The position numbers and the translations under genes are program-made. A stretch of DNA of 64,000 bases from Pararhizobium_B sp963838155 (GTDB taxonomy: Bacteria > Pseudomonadota > Alphaproteobacteria > Rhizobiales > Rhizobiaceae), in the NCBI GenBank assembly GCA_963838155.1, contig CAWIQE010000035.1:1-64000 (forward strand), given 5' to 3'. Within the stretch, counting starts at the first letter, position 1; each line of letters opens with the position of its first letter. This document shows, piece by piece, positions 30,372-38,712 of the stretch. The notes below the pieces were generated by a model that saw nothing but the letters and a program-made list of their open reading frames with translations, searched no databases and was not told the origin of the DNA.

Positions 30372-31487
30372 ATGAACCGAAGGAAGCTGATTGCGTTTGC
30401 GGCGATGCTGTTGGGAGGCGGCCTGCTCGCGCCGGTCGCCGCGGTCCCGGGACAAGCCGCGGATCGCGTCGTCAACGTCTACAACTGGTCGGACTACATC
30501 GACCCGACCATCCTGACCGACTTCACCAAGGAAACGGGCATAAAGGTCGTCTACGACACCTTCGATTCCAACGAGGTCCTCGAGACCAAGCTCCTCGCCG
30601 GCGGCACCGGCTACGACGTCGTCGTGCCGACGGGCACGTTCCTGGCGCGCCAGATCACGGCCGGCGTGTTCCAGAAGCTCGACAAGTCGAAGCTGCCGAA
30701 CCTGAAGAACATGGACCCGTCGATCATGAAGCGCCTCGCCCGCTTCGATCCGGGCAACGAGTACGCCATCAACTACATGTGGGGAACGACCGGTCTCGGC
30801 ATGAACATCGACAAGGTCAAGGCGGCACTCGGCCCCGACGTCAAGCCGAACAGCTGGGACCTGGTCTTCAAGCCCGAACTGGCGAAGAAACTGTCGTCCT
30901 GCGGCATCTATCTGCTCAACGCGCCCGACGAGTTGATCCCCGCCGCGCTCAACTATCTCGGCCTCGACCCGGATTCCAATGCCCCGGACGACATCAAGAA
31001 GGCCGGCGACCTCCTCCTGAAGATCCGCCCCTTCGTCAAGAAGTTCCATTCCTCCGAGTACATCAACGCGCTCGCCAACGGCGACATATGCCTGGCCGTC
31101 GGATGGTCCGGCGACGTCCTGCAGGCGCGCGACCGCGCCAACGAGGCCAAGCAGGGCGTCCACATCGGCTACGCCATCCCCAAGGAAGGCGCCAACATGT
31201 GGTTCGACAACATGGCGATACCCGCCGACGCGCCGCATCCCGAGGAGGCGCTCGCCTTCCTCAACTACATGATGAAGCCGCAGGTGATCGCCAAGGCCTC
31301 CGACTACGTCAACTACGCCAACGGCAACGCCGCCTCCCGGCAGTACGTCGACAAGAGCGTCCTCGACGATCCGGAAGTCTATCCGGACAAGGAGACGATG
31401 GGCCGCCTCTATACGACGTCGCCCAAGGACCAGAAGACCCAGCGCATCTACACGCGCACCTGGACCAAGGTGCTGACCGGCGAATGA
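30372..31487 (+). CDS. potF: Putrescine/spermidine ABC transporter binding protein PotF-like
   Basis: A 371-residue periplasmic binding protein. The signal peptide runs MNRRKLIAFAAMLLGGGLL to about PGQA; the mature start VVNVYNWSDYIDPTILTDFTKETG is characteristic of PotD/PotF. Further family landmarks are YDVVVPTGTFLARQ, NYMWGTTGLGMN and the late EGANMWFDNMAIPADA. It captures putrescine or a related polyamine and delivers it to PotGHI. ATG 30372 follows GAGAGGGGACAGGCG and begins the signal peptide, unlike the longer frame from 30264. First gene of potFGHI. Confidence 0.92.
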   Translation: MNRRKLIAFAAMLLGGGLLAPVAAVPGQAADRVVNVYNWSDYIDPTILTDFTKETGIKVVYDTFDSNEVLETKLLAGGTGYDVVVPTGTFLARQITAGVFQKLDKSKLPNLKNMDPSIMKRLARFDPGNEYAINYMWGTTGLGMNIDKVKAALGPDVKPNSWDLVFKPELAKKLSSCGIYLLNAPDELIPAALNYLGLDPDSNAPDDIKKAGDLLLKIRPFVKKFHSSEYINALANGDICLAVGWSGDVLQARDRANEAKQGVHIGYAIPKEGANMWFDNMAIPADAPHPEEALAFLNYMMKPQVIAKASDYVNYANGNAASRQYVDKSVLDDPEVYPDKETMGRLYTTSPKDQKTQRIYTRTWTKVLTGE

Positions 31488-31551
31488 CGGAGGCGGGCCC
31501 CGGCGCCGCGCCGGGGCCGCCCCTTCGGCGAGAGACCATGGAAAGCACCGG

Positions 31552-32691
31552 ATGAGACCACTGGGCAGCATTCGCCGCGGCTTCGCACCCTGGAACGATC
31601 CGGCGGAAAGGCCCTTCATCTCGTTCGAGGGCGTCACGAAGAAGTTCGGCGACTTCACCGCCGTCGCCAACCTGTCGCTCGACATCTACAGGCGGGAGTT
31701 CTTCGCCCTGCTCGGCGGATCCGGCTGCGGCAAGTCCACGCTGCTGCGCATGCTCGCCGGCTTCGAGACGCCGACCGCCGGCCGCATCTTGCTCGACGGG
31801 GAGGACCTGGCCGGCATCCCGCCCTACCGGCGGCCGGTCAACATGATGTTCCAGTCCTACGCCCTGTTCCCGCACATGAACGTCGAGAAGAATGTCGCCT
31901 TCGGCCTGAAGCAGGACGGCATCGCCCGGTCGGAGATCGCCGACCGCGTCGCCGAGATGCTGAAGACGGTGAAGATGGAGGCGTTCGCCAAACGCAAGCC
32001 CCAGCAGCTCTCCGGCGGCCAGCGCCAGCGCGTCGCCCTTGCCCGCTCCCTGGTCAAGCGTCCGAAGGTCCTGCTTCTCGACGAGCCGCTCGGCGCGCTC
32101 GACAAGAAGCTGCGCGAGGAGACCCAGTTCGAGCTCATGGACCTGCAGCAGGACCTCGGCCTCAACTTCATCGTCGTCACCCACGACCAGGAGGAGGCGA
32201 TGGTGATGGCCGACAGGATCGCGGTGATGAGCCATGGCGAGATCATCCAGACGGCGACGCCCGCGGAAATCTACGAGGCTCCGAATTCCCGTTTCGTGGC
32301 CGGCTTCATCGGCGACGTGAACGTCTTCGAGGGCACGGTCGAAACCAAGCGGGACGGCACGGTGGAGATCGCCGGGGAGGACGGGTTCGCCATTCGCGCC
32401 GGGGGCGGCTGCGCCGCCGGCCCCGGCGCGAGGACCGGCTTCGCCGTGAGGCCGGAAAAGATCAGGGTCGGCCGGCAGAGGCCCGACCGGACCTTCAATG
32501 CCGTCGCCGGCAAGGTCTGGGACATCGCCTATCTCGGGGGAACGACGGTCTTCAACATCCGTCTCGACAGCGGCAAGGTCGTCAAGGCGTCCGTGCTGAA
32601 TGCGGTGCGCGCGCTCGACGATCCGTTCGGCTACGACGAGGAGGTCTGGATCTCCTTCGAGCCGGACGCGGGCGTCCTCCTGGGGGATTGA
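31552..32691 (+). CDS. potG: Polyamine ABC transporter ATPase PotG
   Basis: A 379-residue ATPase with Walker A GGSGCGKST, signature LSGGQRQRVALARSL, Walker B VLLLDEPLGALDKKL and the switch His in VTHDQEEAMVMADR. The C-terminal TOBE domain (about 290-370) is normal. The N-terminal 25 residues before FISFEGVTKKFGDF are a short extension seen in PotG proteins. GGAAAG lies upstream of the ATG. The gap after potF is 64 bp; potH begins 3 bp after its stop. Confidence 0.93.
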   Translation: MRPLGSIRRGFAPWNDPAERPFISFEGVTKKFGDFTAVANLSLDIYRREFFALLGGSGCGKSTLLRMLAGFETPTAGRILLDGEDLAGIPPYRRPVNMMFQSYALFPHMNVEKNVAFGLKQDGIARSEIADRVAEMLKTVKMEAFAKRKPQQLSGGQRQRVALARSLVKRPKVLLLDEPLGALDKKLREETQFELMDLQQDLGLNFIVVTHDQEEAMVMADRIAVMSHGEIIQTATPAEIYEAPNSRFVAGFIGDVNVFEGTVETKRDGTVEIAGEDGFAIRAGGGCAAGPGARTGFAVRPEKIRVGRQRPDRTFNAVAGKVWDIAYLGGTTVFNIRLDSGKVVKASVLNAVRALDDPFGYDEEVWISFEPDAGVLLGD

Positions 32692-32694
32692 GCC

Positions 32695-33606
32695 ATGTTC
32701 CGCCGCCGCGCCGCCGGCCTCGTCCGCCACCTCGTCATCGTCCTGCCCTATCTGTGGCTGGGCATGTTCTTCCTGGTGCCCTTCGTCATCGTGCTGAAGC
32801 TCTCCTTTTCCGAGTCCGCGCTGGCGATGCCGCCCTATACGCCCGCCATCGATCTGTCGAAGGGGTTCGCCGGGCTCTGGAACGCAGCGAGGCAATTCAG
32901 CGTCGACAACTACGTCTGGCTGACCCAGGACAACCTCTACCTCCTGTCCTACGTTTCCAGCATCAGGATCGCCGCGGTGTCGACGGCGCTGACGCTCCTG
33001 ATCGGCTTTCCGCTGGCCTACGGAATGGCCCGCGCGCCGTCGAGCATCCGCCCGACGCTCCTGATGCTGGTCATCCTCCCGTTCTGGACGAGCTTCCTGA
33101 TCCGGGTCTATGCCTGGATCGGCATCCTGAAGCCCGAGGGACTGCTGAACCAGCTGCTGCTCTGGCTGCACGTGATCGACCATCCGCTGTCGATCCTCAA
33201 CACCGACACGGCGGTCTATATCGGCATCGTCTATTCCTACCTGCCCTTCATGACGCTGCCGATCTTCTCGGCCCTCGACAAGATGGACTACTCCCTGATC
33301 GAGGCCGCCGAGGACCTCGGATGCCCGCCGGTCCGGGCCTTCTGGAAGGTGACCGCCCCGCTGGCGATCCCCGGCATCGTCGCCGGCTGCCTCCTCGTCT
33401 TCATCCCGGCCGTCGGCGAGTTCGTCATCCCCGACCTCCTCGGCGGCTCGCGCACGCTGATGATCGGCAAGACGCTCTGGAACGAGTTCTTCCGCAATCG
33501 CGACTGGCCGCTCGCCTCGTCGGTCGCCATGATCCTGCTGGTCCTCCTCGTCGTGCCGATCGTCGTCTTCCAGCAGGCGCAGGCCCGCGCCCAGGCGGAG
33601 GAGTAG
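32695..33606 (+). CDS. potH: Polyamine ABC transporter permease PotH
   Basis: A 303-residue permease with about six helices, beginning LVIVLPYLWLGMFFLVPFVIVLKL. The EAA loop is EAAEDLGCPPVRAFWKVTAPLAIPG. The SESALAMPPYTPAID segment is typical of PotH. It forms the channel with PotI, energised by PotG. Tight packing with potG and potI shows a single operon. Confidence 0.93.
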   Translation: MFRRRAAGLVRHLVIVLPYLWLGMFFLVPFVIVLKLSFSESALAMPPYTPAIDLSKGFAGLWNAARQFSVDNYVWLTQDNLYLLSYVSSIRIAAVSTALTLLIGFPLAYGMARAPSSIRPTLLMLVILPFWTSFLIRVYAWIGILKPEGLLNQLLLWLHVIDHPLSILNTDTAVYIGIVYSYLPFMTLPIFSALDKMDYSLIEAAEDLGCPPVRAFWKVTAPLAIPGIVAGCLLVFIPAVGEFVIPDLLGGSRTLMIGKTLWNEFFRNRDWPLASSVAMILLVLLVVPIVVFQQAQARAQAEE

Positions 33607-33608
33607 CG

Positions 33609-34424
33609 ATGGACCGCTGGAGCCGCTTCAACATCGCATCCGTCACGCTCGGCTTCGCGTTCCTCTACCTGCCGATCGTCCTCCTGGTGATCTACTCCTT
33701 CAACGCTTCCCGGCTCGTCACCGTCTGGGCCGGCTTCTCCACTCGGTGGTATTTCGAGCTGCTGAAGGACCAGAGCCTCCTCGACGCCGCCTGGGTGACG
33801 CTGCGGATCGGGCTCCTGTCCGCGACGGTGGCGACGGTCATCGGCACGATGGCCGCCATCACGCTGGTGCGCTTCCCCCGGTTCCGCGGCCGCATCCTCT
33901 TCTCCGGCATGGTCTACGCGCCCCTCGTCATGCCGGACGTCATCATGGGCCTGTCGATGCTGCTCCTCTTCGTCGCGATGAATTTCGACCGCGGCTTCTG
34001 GACGATCACCATCGCCCACATCACCTTCTCGCTGTGCTTCGTCGCCGTGGTCGTGCAGTCGCGGCTCGTCAGCTTCGACCGGTCGCTCGAGGAAGCGGCG
34101 ATGGATCTCGGCGCGCCGCCCGTGAAGACCTTCTTCGCGATCACCCTGCCCGTCATCCTGCCGGCGGTCATCTCGGGCTGGATGCTGGCCTTCACGCTGT
34201 CCCTCGACGACCTCGTCGTCGCGAGCTTCACCTCGGGCCCGGGCGCGACCACCCTGCCGATGAAGATCTACAGTCAGGTCCGTCTCGGCGTGACGCCGGA
34301 GATCAACGCCGTCTGCACGATCCTGATCGGCCTGGTGACGATCGGCGTCATCGCCGCCTCCGTCGTCACCAAGCGGCGCGAGGTGCGCCGCCTGCGCGAC
34401 GAGCGGGCCGCCGTCGTCGCCTGA
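33609..34424 (+). CDS. potI: Polyamine ABC transporter permease PotI
   Basis: A 271-residue permease, second channel subunit. Helices start at FNIASVTLGFAFLYLPIVLLVIYSF; the N-terminal YSFNASRLVTVWAGFSTRWY matches PotI/PotC. EAA loop: EEAAMDLGAPPVKTFFAITLPVILPA. It begins 2 bp after potH and closes the operon; convergent asmA ends 13 bp downstream. Confidence 0.93.
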   Translation: MDRWSRFNIASVTLGFAFLYLPIVLLVIYSFNASRLVTVWAGFSTRWYFELLKDQSLLDAAWVTLRIGLLSATVATVIGTMAAITLVRFPRFRGRILFSGMVYAPLVMPDVIMGLSMLLLFVAMNFDRGFWTITIAHITFSLCFVAVVVQSRLVSFDRSLEEAAMDLGAPPVKTFFAITLPVILPAVISGWMLAFTLSLDDLVVASFTSGPGATTLPMKIYSQVRLGVTPEINAVCTILIGLVTIGVIAASVVTKRREVRRLRDERAAVVA

Positions 34425-34437
34425 CCCCGGGGCCGCG

Positions 34438-36351
34438 CTACTGGCTGATGACGGGGGAGATGACCGGCGAGGGCCACGAACCGCCGATGAAGAAGCGCAG
34501 GGTCGGCTGCGGCGGCGCAGGCGGCTTGGCGCTTTCCTCCTGCTTGCCCTTGTCGGCGTCCGCAGCGACGGGAGCCGCCTTCGCCGGCTTGTTCGGCGTC
34601 AGGCTGCCGGCCATGGCGAGGCCGCCCCTGCTGTAGGGCAGCACGCCGTTGAGGTCGATGATCCAGTTCTTGGTCCTGATTTCGCCCTTGTTGATCTCGG
34701 CCAGCCCGTCGGCGAAGTGCCCCTGGAAATTCACCGACGAGAAGCCGAGCGAACCGGAGGCGGCACGGCTGAGATCGAAGAAGCGCTGCTTTGCGCTGAG
34801 CGAACGGAAGGCATTGATGTCGAAGGAAGGAATCGTCCCGTTCTGCATCTTCAGGCTGACATTGCCCGTGATGTCGGCGCTGCTCGTCGCCCAGAGGGGG
34901 TGCGCGGATTTCAGCTGCAGGTCCAGCGCGCCTTTGCCGCGCGGCAGCGGCCCCTTGAGCTTCATGGCGTCGTAGACGGCGCCGAAATCGACGTTGCGCG
35001 CCGACGCCTGCACGACGCCGCCGCCGTCGAGCCCCTTCTCCGAGATCTGGACCTTTCCCGTCAGCGATCCGCCGTAGGCGCTCGCGTCGCCGACCTCGAA
35101 GCTGGCGCGCCCCTGGTCGATCCGCGCCGCGGCCGCGACGTCGCTCATGCTCAGGCTGCCGAGCGTGGCCGATTGCGCCGACAGCCTCAAATCGAGCCCG
35201 AGCTGCCGCAGGAACTGGGTGTCGATCGTCGTCGCGATGTTCTGGCCCGGCTTCGGCAGCGGGGTGAACGCCCGCAGGAACGACGTGATGTCGAGCTTGT
35301 TGAAGGCGAGCGTGCCGGCGACGACCGGAAAGTCGGGCTTGGGCAGCTGGACGTCGAGGACGCCGATCCCGCGGTTCTCGTCGATGTCGATGATCAAATT
35401 GTCGAGGTTGATCCGGTCGCGCTGCGTCGTCAGGTCGGCGTCGACGTGAAGCTTGCCGATCGCCTCTCCGGGCCGGATGTCGGTCCCCACCCACTGCAGG
35501 ATCTTCTGCACCGAGCGCGTGTCGAGATTGACCTTGCCCTTGAAGAACGGACGCGAGGTGAGCACGGCCGATCCGGAAAAGGAGACCGACATCAGCTTCG
35601 AATCGAATCCCGCCGAAAAGGGTCCGTTGTTGCCGGAGATCAGCAGGAGCGGCTGGTCGGACGAGGCCGTTAGATGGACGGTCTGCCCGCGAAACTTTCC
35701 CGTGAGGTCCAGCGCGCCCCGGCCCCTCATCTCCGGCCAGTTGATCTGGCCTCCGAGGTCCGTCACCGTTTCCACGTCGTCGTTCGGCTTGTCGATGAAG
35801 CGCAGCGTGCCCCTGGAGATCGCGATCGTCCCCATCGAGTAGTCCGGCACGGGTTGCTGCCTGGCCTTCGATCCGCTGTCGGCCGCCGCCGCGTTCGCCG
35901 CGGCGATCTTCGCCGCATTGGCGATGTGGCCGGTGCTGCTCTGCCAGTTCAACCGTCCGTCGAGCCCGCGCTCGACGGTGAAGACCGGACCGTTCAGCCG
36001 GAAATTGCTGAACCGGGGCCGCCCGGTCAGGGCCGAGATGACGCTGAAGTTCGCCGTCACGCTCTCGGCGACGGCGAGCGGCTCGGACCTGGACGACTGG
36101 CGCGACATCACCGACACATGGCTGAAGGTGACCGAGGGGACCGGCCAGAAAGCGAGCCTGGGGCTCGAGCCGAGGACGACGTACTGTCCCGTCCACTGCG
36201 AAATGTCGCGCTCCAGCCGGTCGCGCACCAGCTCGGTGGACACGGCCAGCGGCACCGCCACCGCGGCGAGCGCGGAGACCGCCACCAGAAGCACTGCGAT
36301 CGACAGCACCCACCGCACTGCACGTCCGCCCCGCGCGGTCCGCTTCGACAA
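34438..36351 (-). CDS. AsmA-family membrane-anchored protein
   Basis: A 637-residue protein with one N-terminal helix (RWVLSIAVLLVAVSALAAVAVP) and a long periplasmic beta-rich body typical of AsmA/YhjG proteins (GQYVVLGSSPRLAFWPVPSVTFSHV, and the C-terminal LKMQNGTIPSFDINAFRSL). These proteins are thought to help outer-membrane lipid transport or assembly. The TTG at 36351 was preferred because GGGGAG lies 8 bases upstream; an ATG at 36417 without a ribosome site is the alternative. The C-terminus has an Ala/Lys/Pro-rich linker and ends SPVISPVISQ. It is convergent with potI. Confidence 0.83.
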   Translation of the reverse strand: MSKRTARGGRAVRWVLSIAVLLVAVSALAAVAVPLAVSTELVRDRLERDISQWTGQYVVLGSSPRLAFWPVPSVTFSHVSVMSRQSSRSEPLAVAESVTANFSVISALTGRPRFSNFRLNGPVFTVERGLDGRLNWQSSTGHIANAAKIAAANAAAADSGSKARQQPVPDYSMGTIAISRGTLRFIDKPNDDVETVTDLGGQINWPEMRGRGALDLTGKFRGQTVHLTASSDQPLLLISGNNGPFSAGFDSKLMSVSFSGSAVLTSRPFFKGKVNLDTRSVQKILQWVGTDIRPGEAIGKLHVDADLTTQRDRINLDNLIIDIDENRGIGVLDVQLPKPDFPVVAGTLAFNKLDITSFLRAFTPLPKPGQNIATTIDTQFLRQLGLDLRLSAQSATLGSLSMSDVAAAARIDQGRASFEVGDASAYGGSLTGKVQISEKGLDGGGVVQASARNVDFGAVYDAMKLKGPLPRGKGALDLQLKSAHPLWATSSADITGNVSLKMQNGTIPSFDINAFRSLSAKQRFFDLSRAASGSLGFSSVNFQGHFADGLAEINKGEIRTKNWIIDLNGVLPYSRGGLAMAGSLTPNKPAKAAPVAADADKGKQEESAKPPAPPQPTLRFFIGGSWPSPVISPVISQ

Positions 36352-36520
36352 GTGGCGACTCCCCGTTTTCGTTGATGGGACGGTACTTTGGTTAGATCGT
36401 TGCCGGCCGCATTGCAATTGCGCCGGCCCGGATTTCGACGGAAAGGAAGGCCTCCCTACGGCTGGCCGAAGGCGGAATCCTTGCTATAAGGCTCGGGAAA
36501 CGCGATCGAGGAGCAGGCGA

Positions 36521-38476
36521 ATGGCAGCCGAAGAACCGCTGTGGACACCGGACCGGGAGCGCGTCGCGGGGAGCGCCATGACGGCCTTCATGCGGCGCTG
36601 CTCGGAGGTTGCGGGAACACCCTTCGACAGCTACGAGCCTTTCCACGCCTGGTCGGTCGGCGAGCCGGAAACCTTCTGGTCCGAGCTCTGGGACGACTGC
36701 GCCGTCGTCGGCACCAGGGGCGAAAGGGTTCTGGTCGACGGCGACAGGATGCCCGGAGCGCGCTTCTTCCCCGATGCCGAGCTCAATTTCGCCGAGAACC
36801 TCCTGCGGAAGACGGGTCCGGACGACGCGCTGATCTTCCGCGGCGAGGACAAGGTGCGCCGGCGCCTGAGCTGGGACGAGCTCCACGCGCTCGTCTCGCG
36901 CCTTCAGCAGGCGTTTCGCGATTGCGGCGTCAAGAAAGGCGACCGCATCGCCGCCATGATGCCGAACATGCCGGAGACGATGGCCTGCATGCTGGCTGCC
37001 GCTTCCATCGGCGCCATCTGGTCGTCCTGCTCCCCCGATTTCGGCGAGCGCGGCGTCCTCGACCGCTTCGGCCAGATCGAACCGGTGCTCTTCGTCGCCT
37101 GCGACGGCTACTGGTACAACGGCAGGCTCCAGGACGTGTCCGGCAGGCTCGCCGCCGTCACCAGGGCGCTCTCGCCGCGCCGCGCCGTCGTCGTCGAATA
37201 TGTCGGCGAGGCCGACGCGATCGTGCCCCAGGTGACGAACGGCATCGCCTTCGACGACTTCGTGGCGCCCTACGACGCGCGCGCCGTCGAATTCGAGCGC
37301 CTGCCCTTCGCCCACCCGCTCTACATCCTCTATTCCTCCGGCACCACCGGCATCCCGAAATGCATCGTCCATTCGGCCGGCGGGACCCTGATCCAGCATC
37401 TCAAGGAGCATCGCCTCCACTGCGACGTCCGGGACGGCGACCGGCTCTTCTACTTCACCACATGCGGCTGGATGATGTGGAACTGGCTGGCTTCGGGCCT
37501 GGCGGCGGGTGCGACCCTGTGCCTCTACGACGGGTCTCCCTTCGCTCCGGACGCGGCGGTGCTTTTCGATTTCGCCGAGGAGGAGAGGTTCGCCGTCTTC
37601 GGCACGTCGGCGAAATACATCGACGCCCTGCGCAAGAGCGGCCTCAGGCCGATCGAGAGCCACGATCTGTCGTCGCTCCGGCTGCTGACGTCGACGGGCT
37701 CGCCCCTCGCACCGGAGAATTTCGGCTTCGTCTACGACGCCATCGGGCGCGACCTGCACCTCGCCTCCATCTCGGGCGGGACCGACATCGTCTCCTGCTT
37801 CGTCCTCGGAATCCCGACGAAGCCCGTCTGGCGCGGCGAAATCCAGGGGCCCGGCCTCGGCATGGCGGTCGACGTGTGGAACGAGGAGGGCAGGCCCGTT
37901 CGCGAAGAGAAGGGCGAGCTCGTCTGCGTGCGGCCGTTTCCCGCCATGCCCGTCGGCTTCTGGAACGATGCCGGCGGCGCCCGGTACCACGCGGCCTATT
38001 TCGAGCGCTTCGACAATGTCTGGTGCCACGGCGACTTCGCCGAATGGACCCGCCACGGCGGCATCGTCATCCACGGCCGCTCGGATGCGACGCTCAATCC
38101 CGGCGGCGTCAGGATCGGCACCGCGGAGATCTACAACCAGGTCGAGCGGATGCCCGAGGTGCTGGAGGCGCTCTGCATCGGCCAGGACTGGGAGGGCGAC
38201 GTGCGCATCGTTCTCTTCGTCCGGCTGGCCGAAGGCGTCGTGCTCGACGAGGATCTCGCAAAGGCGATCAGGACCCGGATCCGCGGCGGCGCCTCGCCCC
38301 GCCACGTCCCGGCGAAGATCGTTGCCGTTGCCGACATCCCGCGCACGAAATCGGGAAAGATCACCGAGCTCGCGGTCAGGGACGTCGTGCATGGCCGCGT
38401 CGTGAAGAACAGGGAAGCGCTCGCCAACCCGGAGGCGCTCGACCTCTTCGTCGACCTGCCGGACCTGCGGGCATGA
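36521..38476 (+). CDS. Acetoacetyl-CoA synthetase
   Basis: A 651-residue ANL-superfamily ligase that activates acetoacetate with ATP and CoA, used in poly-3-hydroxybutyrate and ketone-body turnover. The AMP-binding motif is LYSSGTTGIPKCIVHS; the N-terminus has the family's FHAWSVGEPETFWSELWD and MPGARFFPDAELNFAENLL; the C-terminal catalytic Lys is in IPRTKSGKITELAV. GAGGAGCAGGCGA precedes the ATG. It is divergent from asmA, and a phasin gene lies 3.8 kb downstream. In S. meliloti the equivalent is AcsA2. Confidence 0.93.
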   Translation: MAAEEPLWTPDRERVAGSAMTAFMRRCSEVAGTPFDSYEPFHAWSVGEPETFWSELWDDCAVVGTRGERVLVDGDRMPGARFFPDAELNFAENLLRKTGPDDALIFRGEDKVRRRLSWDELHALVSRLQQAFRDCGVKKGDRIAAMMPNMPETMACMLAAASIGAIWSSCSPDFGERGVLDRFGQIEPVLFVACDGYWYNGRLQDVSGRLAAVTRALSPRRAVVVEYVGEADAIVPQVTNGIAFDDFVAPYDARAVEFERLPFAHPLYILYSSGTTGIPKCIVHSAGGTLIQHLKEHRLHCDVRDGDRLFYFTTCGWMMWNWLASGLAAGATLCLYDGSPFAPDAAVLFDFAEEERFAVFGTSAKYIDALRKSGLRPIESHDLSSLRLLTSTGSPLAPENFGFVYDAIGRDLHLASISGGTDIVSCFVLGIPTKPVWRGEIQGPGLGMAVDVWNEEGRPVREEKGELVCVRPFPAMPVGFWNDAGGARYHAAYFERFDNVWCHGDFAEWTRHGGIVIHGRSDATLNPGGVRIGTAEIYNQVERMPEVLEALCIGQDWEGDVRIVLFVRLAEGVVLDEDLAKAIRTRIRGGASPRHVPAKIVAVADIPRTKSGKITELAVRDVVHGRVVKNREALANPEALDLFVDLPDLRA

Positions 38477-38560
38477 GCGGAACATGGTAAACGGAAGCTT
38501 TCGGCGAAATTAACTAAGACGAAAGGTCTTCTTCCGATCCGTTAAATTTGGCAGAACGCA

Positions 38561-38575
38561 TTAAGGCACTGTTAA
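38561..38575 (+). promoter_or_regulatory. CtrA-like box TTAA-N7-TTAA
   Basis: TTAA-GGCACTG-TTAA matches the alphaproteobacterial CtrA consensus exactly in half-sites and spacing. It lies 85 bp after the acetoacetyl-CoA synthetase stop and about 108 bp before a strong plus-strand terminator, so it could drive a short transcript with no ORF. Other TTAA elements (38510, 38542) are nearby. Confidence 0.5.
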
Positions 38576-38589
38576 GACGCCGCGGCCCA

Positions 38590-38707
38590 TCCTGCGGGCG
38601 ATCTTGTTACGGAAGGATCGCTCGATTTTCGAATTGGCGATGTTTCCTTGCCCGATTCTGTTCAGCAAAACCCAGACTTGAAGGGCGCCTCCGGGCGCCC
38701 TTTTTTT
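38590..38707 (+). ncRNA. Candidate small RNA between a CtrA-like box and a terminator
   Basis: No ORF is supported in the 236 bp between the synthetase and the pdhS stop. The segment contains a possible stem near 38580-38605 (CGCCGC...GCGGGCG) and ends with a textbook intrinsic terminator. The CtrA-like site and terminator on the same strand suggest an independent transcript of about 100-120 nt. The 5' end is a guess. It could equally be the 3' UTR of the synthetase mRNA. Confidence 0.35.
38683..38707 (+). terminator. Strong intrinsic terminator, plus strand
   Basis: GGGCGCC, TCCG loop, GGCGCCC, then seven T. The T-tract follows on the plus strand only. It lies 6 bp from the 3' end of convergent pdhS. 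Confidence 0.9.
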
Positions 38708-38712
38708 GTCGG

